Shown here one piece after another: positions 38,371-46,751 of a stretch of 59,765 bases of DNA. This DNA is from an uncultured Geobacter sp. (GTDB taxonomy: Bacteria > Desulfobacterota > Desulfuromonadia > Geobacterales > CAIOGM01): the NCBI GenBank assembly GCA_903902855.1, contig CAIUWK010000083.1:1-59765 (forward strand), read 5' to 3'. How positions within the stretch are numbered: the first letter of the stretch is position 1; every line of letters begins with the position of its first letter. The position numbers and the translations under genes were made by a program. The notes under the pieces are model-generated. The model was not told where the DNA came from, did no database searches, and saw only the letters and a list, made by a program, of their open reading frames with translations.

Positions 38371-38475
38371 TAACTCCCCCCAGCCCCCTCTTATCTATAA
38401 AGAGGGGGAGCTCTCACGGCCGCATCTCCTCAGAACGTCCCTCCCCTTGGGTTAAGGGGAGGACAGGAGGAGTTA
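38371..38475. repeat. Dispersed double-hairpin repeat, copy B
   Basis: About 105 bases from TAACTCCCCCC to GGAGGAGTTA. Two internal hairpins (CCCCCTCTT...AAGAGGGGG at about 38384-38407; CTCCCCTT...AAGGGGAG at about 38441-38461) lie inside the inverted ends. Read on the opposite strand it lines up with copy A (3024-3124) over most of its length, sharing AAGGGGAGGGACGT and CCCCCTCTT blocks. It fills the divergent region between the NlpC/P60 and DUF6178 genes. Confidence 0.7.
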
Positions 38476-38515
38476 CGAGAGGCAAGATGAGACGTAACCA
38501 CGAAAAGAGACAACC

Positions 38516-39787
38516 ATGACGGAACATGCAGGACAACGGGGTGAAATGACGTTGCAGGGTGGGAGGCAGGAGAAGAGTCTGCCGGACCGGTCGCTACACG
38601 ATACACTTGCCCTTCTCCGAGACCTTCCCCCCCAGAAACGTCTGGCACTGATCCTTGAAGATCCGAATCCCTCCGGACTGGTGGCGGAACTGGAGCCCCA
38701 GGAGTACCACCTCCTTCTGCGGGAGATCGGGCTTGACGACTCCTACCCGCTTCTGCCGCTGGCCACGCCGGAACAGCTTACCTTCTGTCTGGACCGGGAA
38801 CTCTGGCGTCACGACGAGTATCTTCCCGAGAAGGGGCTCCAGTGGCTGGAACTGCTCATGGCGGCGGAAGAAGAAGACGATCTGGTGAACCTTCTCCCTC
38901 ACCTGGATTTCGCCCTGCTTATTCTTATCCTCATGGACGAGATCACCGTGGGGGGGGGGCTCGGCGACCTCACCAGCGACGACGAGCGTCAGACCGAGTG
39001 GGATCAATCCTTCGACAACATCTTCATGATCACCTACCGCCATGAGAGGACCAGCGAACTGGTGGGGAGATTCCTGGATCTGGTCTTTCGCAGCGACAAG
39101 GATCTCTATCTGGGGCTCATGCAGGGGGTGAAAAACGAGGTTAACAGCGACGTTGAGGAGCACTGCCGTTGGTATCGCTCGGGGAGGCTGGCGGACTTCG
39201 GTTTTCCGGAACGGCTGGACGCGCTGACGATCTACTCGGTGGTGGAGCCGGAATCATTCCTGCTGGAGGGGGCGAAGAAATCGTTCACGGCGGAACGGGA
39301 CCCGGTGCTCCCCTCGCTCTTCCGCCACGACGATTCCCTGCTGGGGCGAACTCTGCGGCGGGCCGATTCTCCTGATCTGCTTCGGGAACTGCAGTACATC
39401 ATCACCTGCGCCCTGGTGGTGGAGGACCCGGATGCCGATGATGACGAGCGGGCCGAGGCCGTACTGTTGCGGGTGCATGGCTATCTGACCATCGCCCTGG
39501 AATATCTGGTGGGTGATGATGAGACGCGCGCCGTGGAAATCGTGGCCAATGACTACCTGAAGCACCTGTTCCAGCTTGGGTACACTCTGGTGCGCCGTCT
39601 CCGTCGCCAGGCGGCCCCCTTTTCTTCCGACGATCACGCCACCGGTTCGGTGCTGACGGGGCTGAAGGCCGACTTCCCGCAGTTCTATCGGGGACTGGGC
39701 ACGGAGGGTATCGACGGTTATCGCGAGTTTTCCGATTTGGACGATGTGAGGGACGTGGAGAAGTTTCTGGCGCTCCTGGCAGGGTAA
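38516..39787 (+). CDS. DUF6178 family protein
   Basis: 423 residues, acidic, mostly helical, no signal peptide or membrane span. It matches the general look of the DUF6178 family seen in Desulfuromonadales (LHDTLALLRDLPPQKRLALILEDPNPSGLVAELEPQE spans about 28-64), whose function is not known. A region of many Asp/Glu (about 300-330, VVEDPDADDDERAEA) is present. The gene leads a plus-strand series that includes an HNH protein and two unknowns; the shared direction hints at an operon. Confidence 0.75.
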   Translation: MTEHAGQRGEMTLQGGRQEKSLPDRSLHDTLALLRDLPPQKRLALILEDPNPSGLVAELEPQEYHLLLREIGLDDSYPLLPLATPEQLTFCLDRELWRHDEYLPEKGLQWLELLMAAEEEDDLVNLLPHLDFALLILILMDEITVGGGLGDLTSDDERQTEWDQSFDNIFMITYRHERTSELVGRFLDLVFRSDKDLYLGLMQGVKNEVNSDVEEHCRWYRSGRLADFGFPERLDALTIYSVVEPESFLLEGAKKSFTAERDPVLPSLFRHDDSLLGRTLRRADSPDLLRELQYIITCALVVEDPDADDDERAEAVLLRVHGYLTIALEYLVGDDETRAVEIVANDYLKHLFQLGYTLVRRLRRQAAPFSSDDHATGSVLTGLKADFPQFYRGLGTEGIDGYREFSDLDDVRDVEKFLALLAG

Positions 39788-39810
39788 CGACGAAGTACGG
39801 AGGAGATTTT

Positions 39811-40137
39811 ATGGGAACCAGTTTCAGACCGCGGCGGCCGGCTGCCCCCACGAAAACCGTTGCAGAGGCCGAAGAGCTGGTCCGGCAGATGAGGGCCGGG
39901 CAGGATAAAGGGATCAACTACCGGGAGCGGTCGCTGAAGATCAACGGCTGGATCTGCGCCCGCTGCGCCCGGGAGTTCGATCTGACCAACCTCCATCTGC
40001 TGACGGTCCACCACAAGGATGGCAATCACAACAATAACCCGGCCAATGGGAGCAACTGGGAAAATCTCTGCTCCTATTGCCATGACGACGAGCACAGCCG
40101 GGGACTCCTGGGGGAGTACCTGAGCAACGGCCGCTGA
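39811..40137 (+). CDS. YajD-type HNH nuclease
   Basis: A 108-residue HNH protein with two Cys pairs (CARC about 50-53, CSYCH about 86-90) around the catalytic TVHHKDGNHNNNPANGSNWENL (about 64-85). YajD-family proteins are presumed small endonucleases whose role is unknown. GGAGG lies upstream of the ATG. It follows the DUF6178 gene by 23 bases. Confidence 0.9.
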   Translation: MGTSFRPRRPAAPTKTVAEAEELVRQMRAGQDKGINYRERSLKINGWICARCAREFDLTNLHLLTVHHKDGNHNNNPANGSNWENLCSYCHDDEHSRGLLGEYLSNGR

Positions 40138-40159
40138 CACCATCAGCAAAGGAGAAAAC

Positions 40160-40534
40160 ATGTCGCTGAAAAAATCGGAAATCCGTTTCACCTATGAGTA
40201 TCAGCCGGGGTATGAGCCCCGTTACGTCAACGGCGCTCTGGGGGGAGTCTCACCCCGAGGGGAGATCATCTCCAATTTCTTCTTCGAGAAGCCGATCCTC
40301 CCCACGATGGTGGCCAACGAGATCACCCCCAACGGCGCCATCGGTGGCGAGATCGCCGAAGAGCCCGCCGACATGCGGAGCACCTTCGTCCGCGCGGTGC
40401 ACACCGGGATCGTCCTCAACTATGACAACGCCCGGAATCTTCACGCCTGGCTGGGAGAAAAGATCAAGGAACTGGAATTCCTCCAGCAGGGACAGGGCGC
40501 ACAGCGCCCCGGACCCAAGGAGTTCGGCCACTAA
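40160..40534 (+). CDS. Small conserved-looking protein, function unknown
   Basis: 124 residues, soluble. The pattern RYVNGALGGVSPRGEIISNFFFE (about 22-44), an alternating strand that resembles DUF3467-like small domains, is its only recognisable feature; a C-terminal helix (HAWLGEKIKELEF) follows. AAAGGAG lies 9 bases before the ATG. It is 22 bases after the HNH gene, in the same direction. Confidence 0.6.
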   Translation: MSLKKSEIRFTYEYQPGYEPRYVNGALGGVSPRGEIISNFFFEKPILPTMVANEITPNGAIGGEIAEEPADMRSTFVRAVHTGIVLNYDNARNLHAWLGEKIKELEFLQQGQGAQRPGPKEFGH

Positions 40535-40557
40535 CCCCACTTCTCAGGGGTAACCTC

Positions 40558-41148
40558 ATGCTGAAAAAGGTGCGGATCATCGGGGGATGCTGTGCGCTCC
40601 TGGCGTTGGTAGCGGCGCCGGGGGCGCGGTGCGATGAAATCTTCAAGGCGACCCTCCTGGAAAAGAGCAGTGCCGACGAGGTGCTGAGTCGGCCGCAGTA
40701 TCTTTCCAGCGGGGGGCTGAGCTATCACGCCACGGAGGAGGTCATGCTGGAACCGCTCCTGGGTGTGGGGTACGACATGCGGCATCGTGATCTTAGCCTC
40801 TTTGCCAAGGAATCCGCCCACAGTATCACGGCCCAGGCAGGGGGGAGGATCAGCATTCTTGAGGGGGTGTACCTTTCGGCTGCGGTGAAATACCCTCTCT
40901 ACTCTTTTCAGAATTCCAGTACTGTCCCCTCCGGCGCCGGCGTCGCTACCACGGAGCGGGGGGGGATGGATATCTTTAACCCGACCGGCAATAATCTGAC
41001 CTGGACCGGTGAAGTGGGGACCGCTTTGGGGAAAGATTTCCGGTCATTCTTTTACTATGACAAGATCACCACCCCGCTCATGGGGGGGGCGACACCAGGT
41101 CGTACCGAGGACCGCTTCGGCGTCCGGTTCCAGCTGCATTTCAAGTAG
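40558..41148 (+). CDS. Exported beta-barrel-like protein, function unknown
   Basis: 196 residues with a signal peptide (MLKKVRIIGGCCALLALVAAPGARC-D). The mature part has alternating aromatic/hydrophobic strands and ends FGVRFQLHFK, an aromatic-rich C-terminal strand as in outer-membrane barrels (usual terminal Phe followed here by Lys). About eight strands would fit the length. It is not a recognised porin family. It lies 23 bases after the small unknown gene and 8 before the epimerase. Confidence 0.6.
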   Translation: MLKKVRIIGGCCALLALVAAPGARCDEIFKATLLEKSSADEVLSRPQYLSSGGLSYHATEEVMLEPLLGVGYDMRHRDLSLFAKESAHSITAQAGGRISILEGVYLSAAVKYPLYSFQNSSTVPSGAGVATTERGGMDIFNPTGNNLTWTGEVGTALGKDFRSFFYYDKITTPLMGGATPGRTEDRFGVRFQLHFK

Positions 41149-41156
41149 GAGTTTTT

Positions 41157-42029
41157 ATGACTCATGTTTTCATCGCAGGGTGTGGCGACATCGGCAGACG
41201 GGTGGCGCTGGAGTATCTGGCAGAGGGGGCAAAGGTCACGGCGTTGCTCCGCTCCCCGGAAAAGGGGAGTGAGCTGGAGACGCTGGGGCTCCGGACGGTA
41301 ATCGCCGATCTGGATGACCCCGCGACTCTCACCGGACTCCCCCTTGCCGGGGCGATCCTCTTCTATTTTGCCCCTCCTCCCGGAGGGGGACACCTGGAGC
41401 CGCGGGTCCAAAACTTCTGCGAGGCCATGGCTCCGGGGAACCAACCGTCGCGGGTAATCTACATGAGCACCAGTGGGGTTTACGGTGATTGCGGTGAGCT
41501 CACCGTCACCGAGGATACTCCGGCGATTCCCCAGACCGCCCGGGGAAAGCGCCGTCTTCATGGCGAGGCGCTCTTTCGGGAGTGGGGAAAAGAGAGAAAC
41601 ATTCCGGTGGTCATCCTCCGGGTCACCGGCATCTACGGTCCAGGCCGCTTGCCGGTGAGCCAACTCACCGGCGGGCAACCGGTATTGGATGAAGGGATCG
41701 CCAACCTGACCAACCGGATTCACGCCGATGACCTGGTGGAGGTCTGCCGTGCCGCGGCCCGGCAAGGGGAGGGGGGGGATATCTACAATGTCAGTGACGG
41801 TCACCCCACCACCATGACCGACTACTTCAACGCCGCCGCCGATTTTCTGGGGCTTCCCCGCCCCCGGCAGGTTTCCTGGGAGGAGGCAAGAGAGGTGATG
41901 TCGCCGCTCATGCTCTCCTATGTTGCCGAGTCGCGGCGGATGGATAATCGCAAGATGCGAGAAAAGCTCGGTATTATCCTGCGCTATCCGACCCTGGCCC
42001 AGGGGATCAAGGCGTGCGGACAGCAATGA
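41157..42029 (+). CDS. NAD-dependent epimerase/dehydratase family (SDR)
   Basis: 290 residues with an extended SDR Rossmann start (THVFIAGCGDIGRRVALEYL), STSGVYGDCGE, and HADDLVEVC. The catalytic YxxxK is not obvious (a Lys-Arg stretch GKRRLHGEALF takes its place), so it may bind NAD without classical dehydrogenase chemistry, as in YeeZ-like proteins. Its stop overlaps the kinase start as ATGA. Confidence 0.75.
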   Translation: MTHVFIAGCGDIGRRVALEYLAEGAKVTALLRSPEKGSELETLGLRTVIADLDDPATLTGLPLAGAILFYFAPPPGGGHLEPRVQNFCEAMAPGNQPSRVIYMSTSGVYGDCGELTVTEDTPAIPQTARGKRRLHGEALFREWGKERNIPVVILRVTGIYGPGRLPVSQLTGGQPVLDEGIANLTNRIHADDLVEVCRAAARQGEGGDIYNVSDGHPTTMTDYFNAAADFLGLPRPRQVSWEEAREVMSPLMLSYVAESRRMDNRKMREKLGIILRYPTLAQGIKACGQQ

Positions 42030-43456
42030 AACTCAACTCCAAACTGATCATGATGATGCTGTCGTTGCTGGTTCTGGCCATTCTGGTTCTCTTTGTCCTG
42101 AACCAGTTCAGTCAGAACGACTTGGTCCGTGAGATCCAGGAGAGCTCCAATGAGGTCTCCAAGGCGATCCAGCTCAGCGTGGAGGATCTGACCTCCGAGT
42201 CGGATGTGGAGAATTCCCGGCTCAAGGAGTATCTCCAGCAGGCACGCAAGAAGGGGATCAACGAGATTAATATCATCGACAACGATGGTGAGATCATCAA
42301 CTCCTCCGACCCGGCGCTGGTGGGGAAAAAGCGGGACCTGAAGAAGATAGGGACCGGCCTCAAGGCGGTGCGGGGGGGGAGGCAGAGCGGGGCCGGCTCC
42401 CTGAAGCCCTACGAACTGGTGGTACCGGTCATCGTGGGAGACGAGCAGCTTGGGTATGTGCAGGTAAACCTGCTGCTGGACAACATCCGGGAGATTCAGC
42501 ATGACAACTTCCTCCGCCGCCTCCTTGCCACCTCGCTCCTTTTCATGTTCGGCATCATGCTCACCTTCTTTCTGGCCCAACGATACACCATGCCCATCCG
42601 GCGACTGGTGGAGGGGGTCAAGCGGGTCTCCGGCGGCGATCTGACGGTGACCATGCCGGTGGAAACCCGGGACGAGATCGGCGAACTGGCCGAGAGTTTC
42701 AACGAGATGGTGGAACAGCTCCGGGAGCGGGAGCATCTGGAAAAACGGCTCTACGAGGCCGAGCACCTTTCCAAGGTGGGACAGCTGGCCTCGGGGATCG
42801 CCCATGAGATCAGGAACCCGCTGAACTACATCAGTCTGGCGGTGGATCACCTCCGGAGCGAGCTGCTTCCCATCTGCGGTGAGCGGCGGGAAGAGCTGCT
42901 GGAGCTGACCGGGAAGATCAAGGAAGAGGTACGGCGGGCCAATTACATGGTGCTCAATTTCATGAATTATGGCCGCCCCCTGAAGCTTCGGCCGGCCATG
43001 GTGGATTACCGGGCCTTTATCACCAGGCTTCTGCCGCTGGTGCAGGAAAAACTCACCGAGCAGCGAGTGACCATCGTCATGGAGATTCCCGACGACCTTC
43101 CCCCCGTGGAGATCGATCAGGAATTGATGCGTAACTGCCTGGTGAATTTCATCACCAATGCGGCTCAGTCCATGGCTGAGGGGGGGAGGGTGACCCTGGG
43201 GGCCGTCTACGATCACGAGACGGAGAGTTTTCGTTTGACGGTGGCCGACGAAGGGGGGGGGATCGCTCCGGAAGATATGGAAAAAATCTTCCAGCCCTAC
43301 TTCACCACCAAGGAGGCGGGGATCGGGCTGGGACTGGCCATCACCGAGCGGATCGTTAAGGAACACCGGGGGGCCATTCAGGTGACCAGCGAGCCGGGGA
43401 AGGGGACGCTCTTTACCATCGTCCTCCCCAGAAATCTGCAGAGAGGAGAGGCATGA
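42026..43456 (+). CDS. Membrane sensor histidine kinase (NtrB-like)
   Basis: 476 residues: TM1 (about 8-27), periplasmic sensor (28-165), TM2 (about 170-187), HAMP (188-245), HisKA with H260 in GIAHEIRNPL, and an HATPase domain with NFITNAAQSM, DEGGGIAP and GIGLGLAI. The start at 42026 couples to the previous stop (ATGA); an ATG four codons earlier is in frame. The stop overlaps the regulator start by 4 bases, so it is the cognate partner of the sigma-54-dependent regulator downstream. Confidence 0.93.
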   Translation: MKLNSKLIMMMLSLLVLAILVLFVLNQFSQNDLVREIQESSNEVSKAIQLSVEDLTSESDVENSRLKEYLQQARKKGINEINIIDNDGEIINSSDPALVGKKRDLKKIGTGLKAVRGGRQSGAGSLKPYELVVPVIVGDEQLGYVQVNLLLDNIREIQHDNFLRRLLATSLLFMFGIMLTFFLAQRYTMPIRRLVEGVKRVSGGDLTVTMPVETRDEIGELAESFNEMVEQLREREHLEKRLYEAEHLSKVGQLASGIAHEIRNPLNYISLAVDHLRSELLPICGERREELLELTGKIKEEVRRANYMVLNFMNYGRPLKLRPAMVDYRAFITRLLPLVQEKLTEQRVTIVMEIPDDLPPVEIDQELMRNCLVNFITNAAQSMAEGGRVTLGAVYDHETESFRLTVADEGGGIAPEDMEKIFQPYFTTKEAGIGLGLAITERIVKEHRGAIQVTSEPGKGTLFTIVLPRNLQRGEA

Positions 43457-44835
43457 ACGATTCCATACTGATTGTTGACGATGAACGGGGGCAGCGGGAT
43501 ATCCTTTCCACCATCCTGAAGGGGGCGGGATACCGGATCGCTGCCGTGCCGGGGGGGCGCGAGGCGCTGCTTGAGCTGGAGGGGGATGCCTTTGACGTCA
43601 TCCTCACCGACCTGAAGATGCAGGGGATGTCGGGAATGGAGCTCCTGGAATCGGTGGTTGACGCCAATCCCCGGCAGTGCGTGGTGATGATGACCGCCCA
43701 CGGCACCATCGACTCCGCCGTGGAGGCGATGAAGAAGGGGGCCTTCGACTATCTGGAAAAGCCGCTGGAACGCCAGGACCTGCTCTTGACCCTCCAGCGG
43801 GCCTTCGACCACCTGAAGCTTCTCCGGGAGAACGAGGCGCTCAACCGGAAACTGGCGGAAACCCACTTCATCCCCAACATCATCGGCGATCACCCCACCA
43901 TGCGGGAGGTCTTTCGGATCATCAGGAAGATCGCCCCTTCCAACTCCACGGCCCTCATCTACGGCGAGTCCGGCACGGGGAAGGAGCTGGTGGCCCGGGC
44001 CATTCATGATCAGAGCGCCCGTCAGGACAAGCTCTTCTTCGCCATCAACTGCGCCGCCATTCCCGAGACTCTCATCGAGAGCGAGCTGTTCGGCCATGAA
44101 AAGGGTTCATTCACCGGCGCCAGCAGCCGTGAGATCGGGATCTTCGAGGCGGCATCAGGGGGGACGGTCTTTCTGGACGAGATCGGCGAGATCAGCATGG
44201 CCATGCAGGTCAAGCTCCTCCGGGCCATCCAGGAGAAGGAGATCCGGCGAGTGGGGGGGAAGGTGAACGTTCCCATTGATGTCCGGATCATCTCCGCCAC
44301 CAACAAGGGGCTGGAACAGGAGATCAAGAAGGGGAATTTCCGGGAGGATCTCTTCTATCGGCTCAACGTCATCCGGATCACCCTTCCGCCGCTGCGGGAC
44401 CGGGGAAACGACATCGTGACCCTGGCCGACTTTTTCGTGAACAAGTTCAACAAGTACGCCGTGGTTCCGCTGAAGGGGATCTCCAAGCCGGCGCTGAAGC
44501 TGGTCATGAACTACCCCTGGCCCGGCAACGTGCGGGAACTGGAGTCGGTCATCGAGCGGGGGGTGCTCATGGCCGAGAGCGATTACATCCTGCCGGAGGA
44601 TCTTCCCCTGGAGCTGCGGGAAGGTCCGGGGGGACGGGGGGGGCTCCCCTTTGACCTGCCGCCGGAGGGGATCCAGTTCGAAGAGCTGGAACGGGAGCTC
44701 ATTGCCAAGGCCATGGAGCGGGCAAACGGCGTCATCGGTCGGGCGGCCCAGCTTCTGGGGATGTCCTACAAGACGTTTCAGTATCGGCTGGAAAAGTTCG
44801 GCATCGACAAGCCGGGAAAACGGCGGGAGGATTAG
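43453..44835 (+). CDS. Sigma-54-dependent response regulator (NtrC family)
   Basis: 460 residues: receiver (1-120, phospho-Asp D53, MMTAHG, EKPLE), AAA+ sigma-54 activation domain with Walker A GESGTGKE, Walker B VFLDEIGE, and a C-terminal Fis-type helix-turn-helix (LLGMSYKTFQYRLEKFGI). The sigma-54 contact loop reads GSFTGA where most NtrC-family members have GAFTGA. It overlaps the kinase gene and is followed directly by slyX. Which promoters it drives is unknown; the sigma-54-type site at 34465 is one candidate in this window. Confidence 0.95.
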   Translation: MNDSILIVDDERGQRDILSTILKGAGYRIAAVPGGREALLELEGDAFDVILTDLKMQGMSGMELLESVVDANPRQCVVMMTAHGTIDSAVEAMKKGAFDYLEKPLERQDLLLTLQRAFDHLKLLRENEALNRKLAETHFIPNIIGDHPTMREVFRIIRKIAPSNSTALIYGESGTGKELVARAIHDQSARQDKLFFAINCAAIPETLIESELFGHEKGSFTGASSREIGIFEAASGGTVFLDEIGEISMAMQVKLLRAIQEKEIRRVGGKVNVPIDVRIISATNKGLEQEIKKGNFREDLFYRLNVIRITLPPLRDRGNDIVTLADFFVNKFNKYAVVPLKGISKPALKLVMNYPWPGNVRELESVIERGVLMAESDYILPEDLPLELREGPGGRGGLPFDLPPEGIQFEELERELIAKAMERANGVIGRAAQLLGMSYKTFQYRLEKFGIDKPGKRRED

Positions 44836-45039
44836 ATGGATCAACGGGTTATGAATCTGGAGATTCGCTTCATGCATCAGGAGCGGACCATTCAGGAGCT
44901 GAACGATATCGTCTGTCGGCAGGAAGCGGTGCTGGAGAAGCTGGAGCGGGAGCTGCGGCAGGTTCAGGAGCAGCTGCAGCAGGTTATCCCCTCCATGAAC
45001 CGGACGGAGGAAGAGGAAGAGCCGCCGCCCCACTACTAA
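44836..45039 (+). CDS. slyX: SlyX family protein
   Basis: A 67-residue coiled-coil protein: MDQRVMNLEIRFMHQERTIQ, a heptad-rich middle, acidic PPPHY end. SlyX proteins are widespread and have no proven function. Its ATG directly follows the regulator stop, so it is in the same transcript. Confidence 0.9.
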   Translation: MDQRVMNLEIRFMHQERTIQELNDIVCRQEAVLEKLERELRQVQEQLQQVIPSMNRTEEEEEPPPHY

Positions 45040-45078
45040 AACGTTCCATCCCCTTCGTTTCAACGTGACAATGGAGAA

Positions 45079-45489
45079 CTACGTCATGGGGAAAAGAGAG
45101 ATACCTGCAGGCTTGCAGAGTTCGTCAAAATGGCCATCCAGAGTTGCCACCCGCACCTTGACGGAAGCAGCTGCCACGGCGATGAAGCAGTCGGCAAGAC
45201 CAATGGTCACCCCTTTTCGGCGCAGCTTATGGGAAATCTTTCCGGCGGCAACCCACAGTTCCGGCGTCTCGGGGATAAAGGTAAATACCTGCAAGAAATT
45301 TTCCAGTACGGCAAGTTCTTTGTCGGACTTGGCGCCCTGTATCAGTTCTGCCAGGATAACGCCACAACAGACAATCTGCTCGTCATCCATCAACCGGCTG
45401 ACGATGTCGTGATACGGTTCATTCCTGCGAAAGAACTCAATCCAGACCGAGCTGTCGACCAGCACCCTAACCAAGGCGATGATCTCCAT
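45079..45489 (-). CDS. vapC: VapC-type PIN-domain ribonuclease toxin
   Basis: 136 residues of the PIN fold: VLVDSSVW with D12, GVILAELIQG with E48, IGLADCFIAV with D100 and LDGHFD with D118, the four acidic metal ligands, so a functional Mg-dependent RNase is predicted. I use the ATG at 45489; the longer frame to 45573 runs into the antitoxin. It overlaps the antitoxin by 23 bases and converges on slyX. Confidence 0.92.
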   Translation of the reverse strand: MEIIALVRVLVDSSVWIEFFRRNEPYHDIVSRLMDDEQIVCCGVILAELIQGAKSDKELAVLENFLQVFTFIPETPELWVAAGKISHKLRRKGVTIGLADCFIAVAAASVKVRVATLDGHFDELCKPAGISLFPMT

Positions 45490-45676
45490 GACGCAGCTCG
45501 TCGGCAGTGGCGGTGAACTCCATTTTACCGGCCATCGACTTGATACGGGCCAGTTTGCGCAGGCGGATTTCATCCTTTACGGCAGTGATGACCGCCTCGG
45601 TTTTGCTCTTTGCGCCGACCAGCATCACCAGTTCGGCAAGCAGATCTTGAGGTAGCGTAACGGTAGCACGTTGCAT
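45467..45676 (-). CDS. vapB: VapB-type antitoxin
   Basis: 69 residues, MQRATVTLPQDLLAELVMLVGAKSKTEAV..., a ribbon-helix-helix start (about 1-35) typical of VapB antitoxins that recognise DNA, with a C-terminal charged tail for toxin binding. A good GGGAGG lies upstream of the ATG. The promoter region contains an inverted repeat spanning its -35 element, consistent with autorepression. Confidence 0.9.
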   Translation of the reverse strand: MQRATVTLPQDLLAELVMLVGAKSKTEAVITAVKDEIRLRKLARIKSMAGKMEFTATADELRHGDHRLG

Positions 45677-45707
45677 GACAAACCTCCCTGAAAGAATCGC
45701 ACAGATA

Positions 45708-45744
45708 ATAATACTTTTTTTGTGTGATATCTCAACACAAAAAA
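45708..45744 (-). promoter_or_regulatory. vapBC promoter with overlapping inverted-repeat operator
   Basis: On the minus strand TTGAGA (45735-45730), 16 bases, TATTAT (45713-45708). A perfect 10-bp inverted repeat, TTTTTTGTGT (45716-45725) with ACACAAAAAA (45735-45744), covers the spacer and adjoins the -35. VapB-like ribbon-helix-helix repressors bind such repeats. Confidence 0.55.
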
Positions 45745-45787
45745 GGATCAATTTATGATCAACAACATATTCTTGGGGGTTACTGCC

Positions 45788-46750
45788 ATGAAAGCGATAC
45801 GTGTTCATGAATTCGGCGCACCCGAGGTGATGCGCCTGGAAGAGGTTCCCAAACCGGTTGCCGGCGCGGGACAGGTGGTGGTCAGGCTCTCTGCGGTGGG
45901 GGTCAATCCGGTGGATACCTATATCCGCTCCGGCCTCTCCCGACCGGACCTGAAGCTCCCCTATACCCCCGGAATCGACGGGGCCGGAGTCATCGTCATC
46001 GTGGGCGAGGGGGTGAAACGGTGGCGGGTGGGAGACCGGGTTTACGTCATGTGGTCCCTCTCCGGCACCTATGCCGAAGAGGTCCTCTGTGGGGAATCCC
46101 AGGTTCATCCCCTGCCGCACTCCATATCCTTCGAACAGGGGGCGGCTCTGGGGGTCCCCTACTGCGCCGCCTATCGGGCGCTCTTCTCAAAGGCCCATGC
46201 CCTGCCGGGAGAGACGGTTCTGGTTCACGGCGCCAGCGGCGGAGTGGGGATAGCGGCGGTTCAGCTTGCCCGGGCCGCCGGTCTCAGGGTGATCGGTACG
46301 GCGGGTTCGGATCAGGGGATGCGGCTGGTGACGGAGCAGGGGGCGGATCACGTGCTGAACCACAAGGTTCCCGGCTACCTGGATGACCTGCGGGAGCTGA
46401 CCAACGGTCACGGGGTCGACGTCATTCTGGAGATGTTCGCCAACGTGAATCTGGGACATGATCTGCAGTTTCTGACCACCAATGGGCGGGTGGTCGTGGT
46501 GGGGAGTAGGGGGAGGGTGGAGCTTGATCCCCGGGAGGTGATGAAGCGAGAGGCGAGCATCCTGGGGGTGACGATCTTCAATGCCGGTGAGAAGGAGCTG
46601 GCCGGCATGCATGCCGCGCTCTTTGCCGGTCTGGCCAACGGCACCATCCGACCGGTGGTCAGCAGGAAACTTCCCCTGGCCGATGCGATTATCGCCCACC
46701 ACGCTGTCATCGAGAAGAGCACCCTGGGGAAGATCGTGCTCATACCCTGA
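45788..46750 (+). CDS. NADPH:quinone reductase-like (MDR) oxidoreductase
   Basis: 320 residues from the ATG at 45788; an in-frame ATG 33 bases earlier is less likely. GroES-like start (MKAIRVHEFGAPEVMRLEEVPKP), VNPVDTYIRSG, and a nucleotide-binding motif HGASGGVGIAAVQLARAAG. It belongs to the quinone-oxidoreductase (zeta-crystallin) branch, lacking the zinc Cys set. Divergent from vapBC. Confidence 0.9.
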   Translation: MKAIRVHEFGAPEVMRLEEVPKPVAGAGQVVVRLSAVGVNPVDTYIRSGLSRPDLKLPYTPGIDGAGVIVIVGEGVKRWRVGDRVYVMWSLSGTYAEEVLCGESQVHPLPHSISFEQGAALGVPYCAAYRALFSKAHALPGETVLVHGASGGVGIAAVQLARAAGLRVIGTAGSDQGMRLVTEQGADHVLNHKVPGYLDDLRELTNGHGVDVILEMFANVNLGHDLQFLTTNGRVVVVGSRGRVELDPREVMKREASILGVTIFNAGEKELAGMHAALFAGLANGTIRPVVSRKLPLADAIIAHHAVIEKSTLGKIVLIP

Positions 46751-46751
46751 A

